Positions 1 through 6,505 of a DNA stretch of 8,759 nucleotides are shown here, piece by piece. Under the pieces are notes generated by a model. The model saw only the letters and a program-made list of their open reading frames with translations, searched no databases and was not told where the DNA came from. Origin of the DNA: Chlamydiota bacterium (GTDB lineage Bacteria > Chlamydiota > Chlamydiia > Chlamydiales > Rhabdochlamydiaceae); NCBI GenBank assembly GCA_011065235.1, contig JAAKFB010000066.1, positions 1-8,759 of the forward strand. The letters run 5' to 3'. Each line of letters opens with the position of its first letter. Positions within the stretch are counted from its first letter, which is position 1. The position numbers and the translations under genes were made by a program.

Positions 1-1
1 T

Positions 2-355
2 TTCATGGATATCATCCCCCATGATCTCGATATCGTCTTTACCAATGCAAGGGAAGCGAGAATTCTAACCAGTTTGGAACCCAAAGAGGCGTGCCATGCA
101 CTCGGAAAACACTGTAAAATTGCAGTCGTCACTATGGGGGATCAAGGGGGCTATGTCGCTTCAAATGGAGAGGTCTTTCACTATGACGCTGTCTGTGTCA
201 AGCTCGTCGATGACACCGCAGCGGGAGATTATTTCATGGCGGGTTTCTTGCATGCTCTCTTGAAAAACCACTCTTTAGAAAAGTGTGCAGAGACAGGTGC
301 TGAAATCGCCGCAAAAATTGTCCAAGTAGTCGGCTCAGAGCTGCCCGCTCAATAG
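2..355 (+). CDS. PfkB-family sugar/nucleoside kinase, C-terminal part (gene starts outside the window)
   Basis: This is the end of an ATP-dependent kinase of the PfkB/ribokinase/adenosine kinase family, cytosolic enzymes that phosphorylate a sugar or nucleoside hydroxyl. Residue numbers here count from the ATG at position 5, but the frame is open to the window edge, so that ATG is very probably internal. The segment FTNAREARIL, then VVTMGDQGGYV, then VDDTAAGDYFMAGFL (about residues 68-82) are in the order seen in the family. The last is the ATP-site/anion-hole signature, normally DTxGAGD, with D75 as the catalytic base. The usual first Gly of GAGD is Ala here, a variant I believe occurs in some family members. 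The substrate cannot be told from this half. The TAG stop (353-355) lies inside the 3' end of the opposing NifS/NifU-like gene, a 21-bp tail-to-tail overlap. Family call is firm; substrate is unknown. Confidence 0.85.
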   Translation, partial: FMDIIPHDLDIVFTNAREARILTSLEPKEACHALGKHCKIAVVTMGDQGGYVASNGEVFHYDAVCVKLVDDTAAGDYFMAGFLHALLKNHSLEKCAETGAEIAAKIVQVVGSELPAQ

Positions 356-1948
356 ACTGGTGTCGGGAATGACCATCAGATCAGGATAGATTTTGTGACG
401 CAAAATGTTGCCGATCGCATCGAGCGTTGCCCCTGTTGCCGAAAAGCAAGAAGTGCAATTGCCGCTGTAGGCAATGGTGATCCGATTCTCTTCGACTTTG
501 ATCACCTCCACCCCTCCTGCGTCCAGCTCGACGTAAGGGCGGATGTCGCGCTCCATCACCTCAGCGATCACGGCTTTCTTTTGCCCATCTGAAAGCTCTT
601 CCCAGTTGGGATAGACCGTCCGTTCTCCCCCTTCCATTTCAGGTGGAGCGACGTAAACGTCTTCAATCGGGATGTCCATGCACATTTCTGTCGCAGCATC
701 GATCGCATCGATGACGAGATTGAGATCTTCATGCCTACTTGGCATGGACATCTTTTTCTCGATCAAATCGGCAGTCAACCGTTTGCTTTGTATATAGTTC
801 TTCCGCAGTAAAAGAGTGCATGCAGCTTCCGCTGCTTCATGAAGTGTAGGTGGCCCAAAAGCGTCAAATTTGCTATCGGCAATCACTCCATCTTCTTCAT
901 CGACCAAAAGAGACAAGGTTAAAGTGCCGACTTTCGCTGTACAAACCCGCATGTTTTTGGCTTTGGCATCTTCTTCTGAAAAAGGGACCATCTTTTTGGA
1001 TCGGAGTTTTTGGACTTCTTCTCTCACCACTTGGGCTACACGTAAAATCTCTTCCTGTGTCGTCTCAGCCCTCAGAATAAATGCTACCTGCTTAGCTCCG
1101 TGAGCCTCTGCCATGATCCCCTGACGTTTGAGAGCAAACACGAGCTGCTCTGCGTGGATTTCCTCAAATGCCGCCACGACCGTGTTTGGAAGGCGTTCCA
1201 CTTCTTGAAAGAGTACATGCCCCTCAAGTTCTTTTTCCAATAAGCCACGCAAATGCCCTACCTCAAGCGCATAGCTATCTCTCTCTTCAAGTGCCAACTC
1301 GACCCCCCGCACCAGCGTCGAATAGCATGCATAGGGAAACGTTTCTCCTGACCAGAGCTTTTCTTTCGACAAAATGGCCTCGATCTGCCCCGGCACACCC
1401 AATGCAGCGCCCTTGATTGTGAGATAATCGACATCCAAAGGCTCCAAATCGAGCTTTCCAAGCGCACTCGTCACATCGAGATGGACTTTGACATCGTGCT
1501 CCTTGCAGACGGCAATCAATTCCCCGGCAGGCTGGATCACTCCCGTGAGCGGATGGGCCCACGATAGACTGAGCAAACTACTCCGCGCTCGGATTGCCTC
1601 TTCGAGGGCCTTGCCCGTCAACTGTCCTTGTTCATTGAGAGCTAAGATTTTGCCCTGCACTTCAAACTTTTCAAGCCGTTTGAGGTTTGCATCCGCCTCC
1701 AAAGCCAAGATATGGGTCCGTCCCGTCTCGCGAATGAAATCCATATAGTGAGAGAGCAAAACCTGAAAATGGGCAGAGGAAGTGAGCGTCACATAATACT
1801 CTCCAAACAAGTTGGTGAGTTTTTCCATTGCCTTTTGAGCGGGACCCATCCACCAATGCTTGGCGCTATCGAGGCTCATTGCCTCAATTAGCGCCTTTTT
1901 TGGACGGGTACGCTGATCAAGATAGATCCAATCTGCCAAATTCTCCAC
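335..1948 (-). CDS. NifS-like / IscU-like / Nfu-like fusion protein with degenerate aminotransferase and scaffold sites
   Basis: A 537-residue cytosolic protein in three parts, counted from the GTG at 1948. Residues 9-315 follow the fold-type I NifS/IscS cysteine desulfurase pattern: WIYLD at the start, HLDVTSALGK (156-165, PLP-binding D158), DVDYLTIKGAALGVPG (172-187). Residues 332-425 resemble IscU, with DGVIADSKFDAFG (353-365). Residues 465-530 resemble the Nfu domain, with NCTSC (C498, C501) in the right place. Key residues are missing: the PLP lysine (SGHK in IscS) is KGAA with A182, the His before it is A181, the cysteine-bearing loop is deleted, and IscU Cys63 is P366. Only the Nfu CxxC is intact. 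It follows gpmA with about 32 bp overlap, so translation may be coupled. GTG 1948 is chosen because the family begins just before YLD; TTG 1939 is the alternative. An upstream in-frame ATG at 2287 would only add residues read from inside gpmA. I recall separate nifS- and nifU-related genes next to pgm in Chlamydia. Probably an Fe-S protein or carrier, unlikely a desulfurase. Confidence 0.82.
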   Translation of the reverse strand: MENLADWIYLDQRTRPKKALIEAMSLDSAKHWWMGPAQKAMEKLTNLFGEYYVTLTSSAHFQVLLSHYMDFIRETGRTHILALEADANLKRLEKFEVQGKILALNEQGQLTGKALEEAIRARSSLLSLSWAHPLTGVIQPAGELIAVCKEHDVKVHLDVTSALGKLDLEPLDVDYLTIKGAALGVPGQIEAILSKEKLWSGETFPYACYSTLVRGVELALEERDSYALEVGHLRGLLEKELEGHVLFQEVERLPNTVVAAFEEIHAEQLVFALKRQGIMAEAHGAKQVAFILRAETTQEEILRVAQVVREEVQKLRSKKMVPFSEEDAKAKNMRVCTAKVGTLTLSLLVDEEDGVIADSKFDAFGPPTLHEAAEAACTLLLRKNYIQSKRLTADLIEKKMSMPSRHEDLNLVIDAIDAATEMCMDIPIEDVYVAPPEMEGGERTVYPNWEELSDGQKKAVIAEVMERDIRPYVELDAGGVEVIKVEENRITIAYSGNCTSCFSATGATLDAIGNILRHKIYPDLMVIPDTSLLSGQL

Positions 1949-2603
1949 CTTCGTATTCGTAAATGATCGGAACTCCTGTCGCCAGCTCGAGTTTGAGAAC
2001 CTCTTCTTTCGACAGATTGTCGAGATGCATGATGATCGAACGGAGAGAATTGCCATGGGCCGAAATGAACACGTTTTGCCCGCTAGCGAGATGGGGTACG
2101 ATTTTCTCCTGGAAATAGGGAATAGACCGGGCGGCCGTATCGGCCAAACATTCTCCATTAGGGGGTGGGATGTCAAAGCTGCGCCGCCAGATGTGGACCT
2201 GTTCTTCTCCGTATTTGTCCATGGTTTCCCGCTTATCGAGCCCTTGCAGGTCTCCGTACATCCGCTCATTGAGCTCCCAGGCCTCAATCACCGGAATGGT
2301 CATCTTGGCAGCCTTGGGGTTATGGATCTTGGCCCATTCATCGAGCTTCCCCTCGCCGGTATGGAGGATCTGGGGAACGCGGCCTCCTTTATGCCCTGCC
2401 ATGGCGATCATAGCCGTCATCTGGGCCCGCATGAGAGACGAGATGTAGATCACATCGATCGGAATTTCTGCGATTTTTTCACCCGCCTCCAGCGCTTCCT
2501 CTATCCCCTTCATGCTTAGGGGGATATCAACCCAGCCTGTGAAGAAATAGAGCTTATTCCACTCAGATTGTCCGTGACGCAAGAGGATGAGCTTAGAGGG
2601 CAT
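1917..2603 (-). CDS. gpmA: 2,3-bisphosphoglycerate-dependent phosphoglycerate mutase
   Basis: Cytosolic glycolytic/gluconeogenic enzyme that interconverts 3- and 2-phosphoglycerate through a phosphohistidine. The 228 residues match the usual length of the bacterial cofactor-dependent enzyme. The family signature LLRHGQSEWN is at residues 7-16, with H10 the phosphorylated histidine. Further matches are FTGWVDIPLS (21-30), R59 in the SLMRAQMT segment, ELNERMYGDLQG (110-121) with E113 the proton donor/acceptor, and SAHGNSLR (181-188) with H183. All catalytic residues are present, so the enzyme should be active. The ATG at 2603 has a GGAG Shine-Dalgarno 8 nt upstream (2612-2615). The 3' end overlaps the start of the NifS/NifU-like gene, suggesting one transcript. 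The A+T-rich divergent region upstream holds a long palindrome that would lie in or near the gpmA leader. Confidence 0.97.
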   Translation of the reverse strand: MPSKLILLRHGQSEWNKLYFFTGWVDIPLSMKGIEEALEAGEKIAEIPIDVIYISSLMRAQMTAMIAMAGHKGGRVPQILHTGEGKLDEWAKIHNPKAAKMTIPVIEAWELNERMYGDLQGLDKRETMDKYGEEQVHIWRRSFDIPPPNGECLADTAARSIPYFQEKIVPHLASGQNVFISAHGNSLRSIIMHLDNLSKEEVLKLELATGVPIIYEYEGGEFGRLDLS

Positions 2604-2611
2604 TGAGAAAA

Positions 2612-2615
2612 CTCC
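2612..2615 (-). promoter_or_regulatory. Ribosome binding site of gpmA
   Basis: On the minus strand GGAG lies 8 nt before the ATG at 2603. It fixes the gpmA start, which also gives the expected N-terminus two residues before the first beta strand (KLILLRHG). Confidence 0.75.
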
Positions 2616-2625
2616 ATTTTGATTC

Positions 2626-2682
2626 AGAGGGTGTTTACAAAGTCATTTCATTGCTCATTAGAGCAATGAAATGACTTCCTCT
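2626..2682. repeat. Long palindrome in the gpmA / F-box-LRR divergent intergenic region
   Basis: Perfect 17-bp arms AAGTCATTTCATTGCTC (2640-2656) and its exact reverse complement (2661-2677) flank a 4-nt loop ATTA. Outside them AGAGG (2626-2630) and CCTCT (2678-2682) also pair if the 9 nt GTGTTTACA (2631-2639) bulge out. No U-tract follows on either strand and no gene ends here, since both neighbours start from this region, so it is not an ordinary terminator. It could be a small non-autonomous mobile element remnant, a structured gpmA leader, or a protein-binding palindrome. The left flank AGAGGGTGTTTACAAA recurs, one base different, at 8598-8613. Confidence 0.85.
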
Positions 2683-2765
2683 CAGGATAGCCTATATAAG
2701 AGTAAATGGAAATAGAGGATACAAGTCTTTGATTATTAAGCTTTTTTTAATTTAAAATAAACAGC

Positions 2766-2794
2766 TTTAAATTAAAACTACAATATGATATAAT
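2766..2794 (+). promoter_or_regulatory. Predicted main sigma factor promoter of the F-box/LRR gene
   Basis: A -35-like TTTAAA (2766-2771, 4 of 6 to TTGACA) is separated by 17 bp from a perfect TATAAT (2789-2794). The expected start of transcription is about 2801, giving a leader of about 35 nt. The surrounding 2741-2835 stretch is extremely A+T-rich, so chance matches are likelier than usual. A second possible pair is TTGATT (2729-2734) and TAAAAT (2753-2758), spacing 18. Confidence 0.55.
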
Positions 2795-2820
2795 TTTAAA
2801 TATAATTAAAACCCAAAAAT

Positions 2821-2825
2821 AAGGA
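2821..2825 (+). promoter_or_regulatory. Ribosome binding site of the F-box/LRR gene
   Basis: AAGGA lies 10 nt before the ATG at 2836 in otherwise A/T-only sequence. It supports this start rather than a later in-frame ATG. Confidence 0.6.
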
Positions 2826-2835
2826 TTAAATTAAT

Positions 2836-3621
2836 ATGAACTCAATTACATCAAATCAACAAATTTTCCCATTTATGGAGCTTCCCGTAGAAATACAGCT
2901 TGAACCCGTAAAAAAATGCGATATCCATACTTTTCTTCGCCTTTCTTCTGCTAGTAAGCACACCCAATCATTAACTGACTTTTGCATAAAACAACTTCAT
3001 TTACCTCCTGGTATGTCTTTCACAAAATATTTTCAGTATCTGCGCGAGAAAGGAAAAAACCTTTCCTCCAATCCCAGATACAATGCCAGCGATTTAACAG
3101 AAATTGAATATTCTACATTTACAATTGACAAGATCTTTCAACTTCAAAATTACCTTAAAGCTAGAGATAAAACTAGAGATACTCTAATTGTATGGGAAGC
3201 ATTAGCTAAACAAATTCATCAATCTTCTCCTCAATTCGAAAATGGAGGGACCTCAGATGATATCATTAAAGAAGCCGAGAGGTTCAATTCCTGGTGCAAT
3301 CAGCATAAATCTGCATTAGCTAATGTAATCCACCTCGACCTTGCTAGACATGACTTAACCTCCTTACCTGAGGAAGTCTCTAACTTGCCTTTAGAAACAC
3401 TCAATCTTGAGCTAAACCATTTTACATCTCTTCCAGATTCTCTCTCCAGCATAAAGAGTTTGGAAACTCTTCGCCTCTCAGAAAATCAACTTTCTTTGAT
3501 AACACCTGACTTTTTAAAATTAAAAGACTTGGTTATTGTTTTTATTATGAACGGGTATTTTTGTTCAGCAAAGGTTTCTGCAGTTCTTGATTATTTAGAC
3601 GGGCAAAATGAATCTCAATAA
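2836..3621 (+). CDS. F-box-like and leucine-rich-repeat protein, probable host-directed effector
   Basis: A 261-residue protein without signal peptide or membrane segment. Residues 14-54 fit the F-box pattern: MELPVEIQLEPVKKCDI, then HTFLRLSSASKHTQSL, matching the eukaryotic 'LP-E-L--I---L---D-L-RL--VSK' order. A middle helical part (about 110-165) has conserved-looking DTLIVWEALAKQI and SWCNQHKSAL. Leucine-rich repeats follow: VIHLDLARHDLTSLPEEV (164-181), LETLNLELNHFTSLPDSL (186-203), LETLRLSENQLSLITPDF (209-226), then a degenerate one. F-box domains recruit Skp1/cullin ubiquitin ligases in eukaryotes, with LRRs choosing the target; F-box and LRR proteins are known to be expanded in amoeba-associated chlamydiae. 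The inferred role is redirecting host ubiquitination after secretion. The gene is clearly more A+T-rich than its neighbours and stands alone between gpmA and the RsuA-family gene. LRR call is firm; F-box call is likely; secretion is inferred. Confidence 0.85.
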   Translation: MNSITSNQQIFPFMELPVEIQLEPVKKCDIHTFLRLSSASKHTQSLTDFCIKQLHLPPGMSFTKYFQYLREKGKNLSSNPRYNASDLTEIEYSTFTIDKIFQLQNYLKARDKTRDTLIVWEALAKQIHQSSPQFENGGTSDDIIKEAERFNSWCNQHKSALANVIHLDLARHDLTSLPEEVSNLPLETLNLELNHFTSLPDSLSSIKSLETLRLSENQLSLITPDFLKLKDLVIVFIMNGYFCSAKVSAVLDYLDGQNESQ

Positions 3622-3638
3622 AAAAAATTTGATTTGAA

Positions 3639-3667
3639 TTGAATTTTAGAATGGGATGTGCTATGCT
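3639..3667 (+). promoter_or_regulatory. Predicted promoter of the RsuA-family gene
   Basis: TTGAAT (3639-3644) and TATGCT (3662-3667), each 4 of 6 to consensus, have the ideal 17-bp spacing. The -10 box ends 6 nt before the ATG at 3674, so transcription would begin on or next to the start codon and the mRNA would be leaderless. There is no Shine-Dalgarno before that ATG. Confidence 0.45.
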
Positions 3668-3673
3668 TTCCCC

Positions 3674-4375
3674 ATGGAAAAAAAGCGTTTGAGCAAAGCC
3701 TTAGCATCAGCTGGTATCGCCTCTCGGCGAGCCTGCGAAGAGCTCATTTTTGAGGGGAAAGTCACTGTCAATGGAGAGATCATTCTCAAGCCAGAGACGC
3801 ATGTTAATCTGGGAGAGGATGATGTCCGCTTCGAGGATCAGCGGATCCGCAATGAGCAAGAAAAAATTTATTACATTCTAAATAAACCGACCGGTTGCAT
3901 TTGCAGCAATAAGCCCATGGATCGGAAAAAGCTGGTTATCGATCTGTTTCCTCCTGAAAAACGCCTTTTTACTGTGGGTAGACTCGATCGGGACACAACA
4001 GGCCTTATAATCGCCACAAATGATGGGGATTTTGCTCAAAGAGTCATCCATCCAAGGGCCAATATCGAAAAAGAATATCTCGTGAAGACTTCTCAAGAAG
4101 TGATGCATGAACACCTTCAGGCGATCTCGAAGGGGGCCTTTGTCGATGGAGTCTACGTACGGCCGGTTTCGGTGCGCAAGGTACGTCGCGGCACGTTGAA
4201 AGTGACCGTGAAGGAAGGACGCAAACGTGAGGTGCGCGTTTTCGTTCAAAAAGCCGGTCTTAGCATTTTGAGCTTGGCCAGAATCCGGATCGGAGGACTC
4301 GTTTTGGGTACTCTCGTTGAAGGAGATTATCGCGAAATGCAGGAACATGAAAAAGAAGCGATATTCAAAAATTAA
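3674..4375 (+). CDS. RsuA/RluB-family pseudouridine synthase
   Basis: Cytosolic enzyme that isomerises a uridine of ribosomal RNA to pseudouridine. From the ATG at 3674 it has 233 residues, typical of the family. Residues 4-50 form an S4 RNA-binding domain (KRLSKALASAGIASRRACEE, then GKVTVNGEI). The synthase domain contains YYILNKPTGCICS (66-78) and the catalytic motif GRLDRDTTGLIIATNDG (102-118), in which D105 is the nucleophilic aspartate. HPRANIEKEYLVK (126-138) and GRKREVR (182-188) complete the family pattern. The first in-frame ATG (3656) would add MCYAFP before the S4 domain. The family normally starts right at the MEKKRLSK-like segment, and the 3656 codon lies upstream of the predicted -10, so 3674 is preferred. 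The DUF47 gene follows after 24 bp on the same strand. Whether the target is 16S or 23S rRNA cannot be seen. I recall the Chlamydia counterpart, yjbC, next to pgm. Confidence 0.93.
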   Translation: MEKKRLSKALASAGIASRRACEELIFEGKVTVNGEIILKPETHVNLGEDDVRFEDQRIRNEQEKIYYILNKPTGCICSNKPMDRKKLVIDLFPPEKRLFTVGRLDRDTTGLIIATNDGDFAQRVIHPRANIEKEYLVKTSQEVMHEHLQAISKGAFVDGVYVRPVSVRKVRRGTLKVTVKEGRKREVRVFVQKAGLSILSLARIRIGGLVLGTLVEGDYREMQEHEKEAIFKN

Positions 4376-4399
4376 ACGGTCGGGTATTCTGGAAATTCT

Positions 4400-5074
4400 A
4401 TGATGACTATCGCCCGTCTCTTCGGCAAATCTCCTTTTGCCCCTCTGCAGAGCCACATGAACAAAGTGGGCAGCTGCATGGAAAAACTGACGAAAATTCT
4501 CGAATCTCTCGCCCATCAAGACTTAGATAAAATGGAACGCCTTGTTGAGGATCTCTCTCAATTGGAGCATGAAGCCGATCTGACGAAAAACGATATCCGC
4601 AATCACTTACCTAAAAGTATTTTCATGCCTATCGATCGAGGGCATTTTTTGGAGATCTTGTCAGTTCAAGACTCGATTGCTGACCGGACTGAAGATGTGG
4701 GCATCACCTTGACGATGCGCCCTCTCGAGAGTTTTGAAATGCTCCAAGAAAGTCTGATGGAATTTTTCAAAAAATGTTCAGAAGTCTTTTGGGATGCTAA
4801 ACGCATCATCGAAGAAATTGATGAACTCCTGGAATCCTCTTTTGGAGGGATAGAAGCAGAAAAGGTCAAAACGATGGTGGAAGAGACCGCATTTAAAGAA
4901 CACCAAGCTCAAAAACTCAAACGCCAATTGTTGAAAAAGCTCTTTACCGAAGGAGAAAAGTTCTCTCCTCCTGGTTTCTACCATTGGCTCCGCCTCGTTG
5001 AAGATATCGGCATGCTCGCGCAATGCTCAGAAAAATTGGCAAACCGTATCCGCATGGTCCTTGAATTGAAATAA
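4400..5074 (+). CDS. DUF47 (PhoU-like, TIGR00153) phosphate transport accessory protein
   Basis: A 224-residue, almost entirely helical cytosolic protein of the DUF47/YkaA family, distant relatives of PhoU that accompany PiT phosphate transporters and are thought to modulate them. Visible family features are the N-terminal FGKSPFAPLQSHMNKV (8-23), the metal-site-like LSQLEHEADLTKNDIRNHL (52-70) with E/H/D positions, IDRGHFLEILSVQDSIADRTED (78-99), and a C-terminal HWLRLVEDIGMLAQCSEKLANR with a second D/E cluster. Its TAA stop shares the A with the ATG of the PiT gene (TAATG), a classic sign of translational coupling and a joint function. Only weak GGAA (4391-4394) precedes the start. Two ATGs stand in tandem (4400, 4403) and either could be used. 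The same pair is found in Chlamydia. Confidence 0.92.
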   Translation: MMTIARLFGKSPFAPLQSHMNKVGSCMEKLTKILESLAHQDLDKMERLVEDLSQLEHEADLTKNDIRNHLPKSIFMPIDRGHFLEILSVQDSIADRTEDVGITLTMRPLESFEMLQESLMEFFKKCSEVFWDAKRIIEEIDELLESSFGGIEAEKVKTMVEETAFKEHQAQKLKRQLLKKLFTEGEKFSPPGFYHWLRLVEDIGMLAQCSEKLANRIRMVLELK

Positions 5075-6498
5075 TGGGTAACGAAGTCGTTTTAATTATC
5101 ATCGTTTTGCTTATCGGCTTTTACATGGCCTGGAACATTGGGGCAAACGATGTTGCCAATGCAATGGGCACGTCGGTCGGATCGAAGGCCCTGACATTGC
5201 GCAAAGCGGTGATCATCGCCGCAATTTTGGAATTTTCTGGTGCTTATTTCGTCGGGGGAAATGTCTCCCAGACGATGCAAAGTGATCTCATCAACGTAGC
5301 TGCATTTGCACCTGATCCCAAAACACTGATCTATGGGATGTGTGGCGCTCTTCTCGGCACGGGGATCTGGTTGCAGATTGCCTCCTATTTTGGGCTTCCC
5401 GTCTCCACTACGCACGCAATCATTGGCGCTATTATCGGCTTTGGAGCGTTGACACTCGGGTTTGCAGGAGTTCAATGGGGCATGATGGGCTCGATTGGGC
5501 TGAGCTGGATCGTTTCTCCAGTCTTGAGCGGGTTTATCTCTTACTTAATTTTCAGCTTGCTGCAAAAAAAGATCCTCTTTGCGCTCAATCCCACATTAGC
5601 AACAAAGAGATTTATCCCCATTTTGCTATTTTTTGTCTTTGGCTCGTTTTCGATTAGTTTGCTCTATAACGGACTAGGACGAATCGATCTTCATCTCTCC
5701 GTTCCACAAGCGCTTTTGATCAGCATTCTCTGTGGGGCAATCGCATGCGGCATTGGGTTCATCGTCGTCAAACGTCTTCACACACCAGATACGGCTAAGG
5801 AGCCTGCCTCTCGCTACTTGCCTTTCAAATTGATTAGTTTGGAAAAGGCGATCAAACATCTCAGACGGGTGCGCACTGGATCCATTGATGAGACAAATAT
5901 CAAGATCACAGGGCTTTTAGATGAGATGCACAGTTTAAAGCGGGGGATGCGCGAAAAAACGAAATTTCCCGAGCGCACTTCCGAATATGACCGGGTCGAA
6001 AAGGCCTTTGCCTCAATGCAGATCATCAGTGCTTGCTTTGTCGCTTTTGCTCATGGTGCAAATGATGTGGCCAACGCAATTGCTCCAGTTGCTGCCGTGC
6101 TAAAAACGATTAAAAGTGGGGTCCTTTCCACTTCGACCCAGGTCCCCTCCTGGCTCCTCGCCTTTGGCGGAGTGGGAATCGTCGTCGGTCTTGCAACTTG
6201 GGGATGGAGAGTGATTGAAACAATTGGGCGCAAAATCACAGAGCTCACTCCGACCCGAGGATTTTCTGCAGAATTTGGAGCGGCCATCACGATTCTACTC
6301 GCTTCAAAAATCGGTCTTCCCATTTCGACAACCCATTGTCTTGTCGGCTCTGTTCTTGGAGTAGGACTTGCCAGAGGAATCCGCGCGTTGAATTTGCGCA
6401 TGCTCCGTGAAATTGCCCTATCGTGGGTCATCACCATTCCCGCAAGCGCGGGCATAAGCATTCTTTGCTATTATGGCCTCCGCGCCATCTTAGATTAA
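5074..6498 (+). CDS. PiT-family inorganic phosphate transporter
   Basis: Inner-membrane symporter for inorganic phosphate, 474 residues, full length for the family. The protein shows the inverted duplication of PiT carriers. The first half has MAWNIGANDVANAMGTSVGS (18-37) and FGLPVSTTHAIIGAIIGFG (106-124); the second half has AHGANDVANAIAPVAAV (326-342) and IGLPISTTHCLVGSVLGVG (413-431). Both GANDVANA signatures and both P-[VI]-S-T-T-H motifs are intact, so it should be active. About ten to twelve hydrophobic segments are visible, split by a charged loop at about residues 233-312 that is probably cytoplasmic. The ATG overlaps the DUF47 stop by one base and has no convincing Shine-Dalgarno of its own, so translation should depend on coupling to the upstream gene. 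The coupling ion (H+ or Na+) is not evident. Confidence 0.96.
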   Translation: MGNEVVLIIIVLLIGFYMAWNIGANDVANAMGTSVGSKALTLRKAVIIAAILEFSGAYFVGGNVSQTMQSDLINVAAFAPDPKTLIYGMCGALLGTGIWLQIASYFGLPVSTTHAIIGAIIGFGALTLGFAGVQWGMMGSIGLSWIVSPVLSGFISYLIFSLLQKKILFALNPTLATKRFIPILLFFVFGSFSISLLYNGLGRIDLHLSVPQALLISILCGAIACGIGFIVVKRLHTPDTAKEPASRYLPFKLISLEKAIKHLRRVRTGSIDETNIKITGLLDEMHSLKRGMREKTKFPERTSEYDRVEKAFASMQIISACFVAFAHGANDVANAIAPVAAVLKTIKSGVLSTSTQVPSWLLAFGGVGIVVGLATWGWRVIETIGRKITELTPTRGFSAEFGAAITILLASKIGLPISTTHCLVGSVLGVGLARGIRALNLRMLREIALSWVITIPASAGISILCYYGLRAILD

Positions 6499-6505
6499 TT
6501 TTTCC

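Noticed and set aside
1949..2287. N-terminal extension of the NifS/NifU-like gene to an in-frame ATG at 2287
   Set aside because: These 113 codons lie wholly inside gpmA in another frame, and the peptide is rich in Ser, Arg and Pro without family similarity. NifS-type proteins begin just before the YLD segment.
2025..2519. Plus-strand open frame of 164 codons opposite gpmA
   Set aside because: Antisense shadow of a conserved gene. Its peptide has no recognisable domain and there is no ribosome binding site.
2640..2677. Rho-independent terminator
   Set aside because: The stem is long and perfect, but neither strand has a T run after it and no gene ends near it.
2604..2835. tRNA or small RNA gene in the divergent region
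   Set aside because: No cloverleaf or known RNA motif could be read; apart from the palindrome and A+T-rich promoter sequence nothing is seen.
3878..4519. Minus-strand open frame of 213 codons opposite the RsuA-family and DUF47 genes
   Set aside because: It spans two well-supported plus-strand genes, its peptide has the His/Phe-rich look of an antisense frame, and no start signals are seen.
6051..6461. Minus-strand open frame of 136 codons opposite the PiT gene
   Set aside because: Mirror of the conserved second PiT half; no independent evidence of coding.
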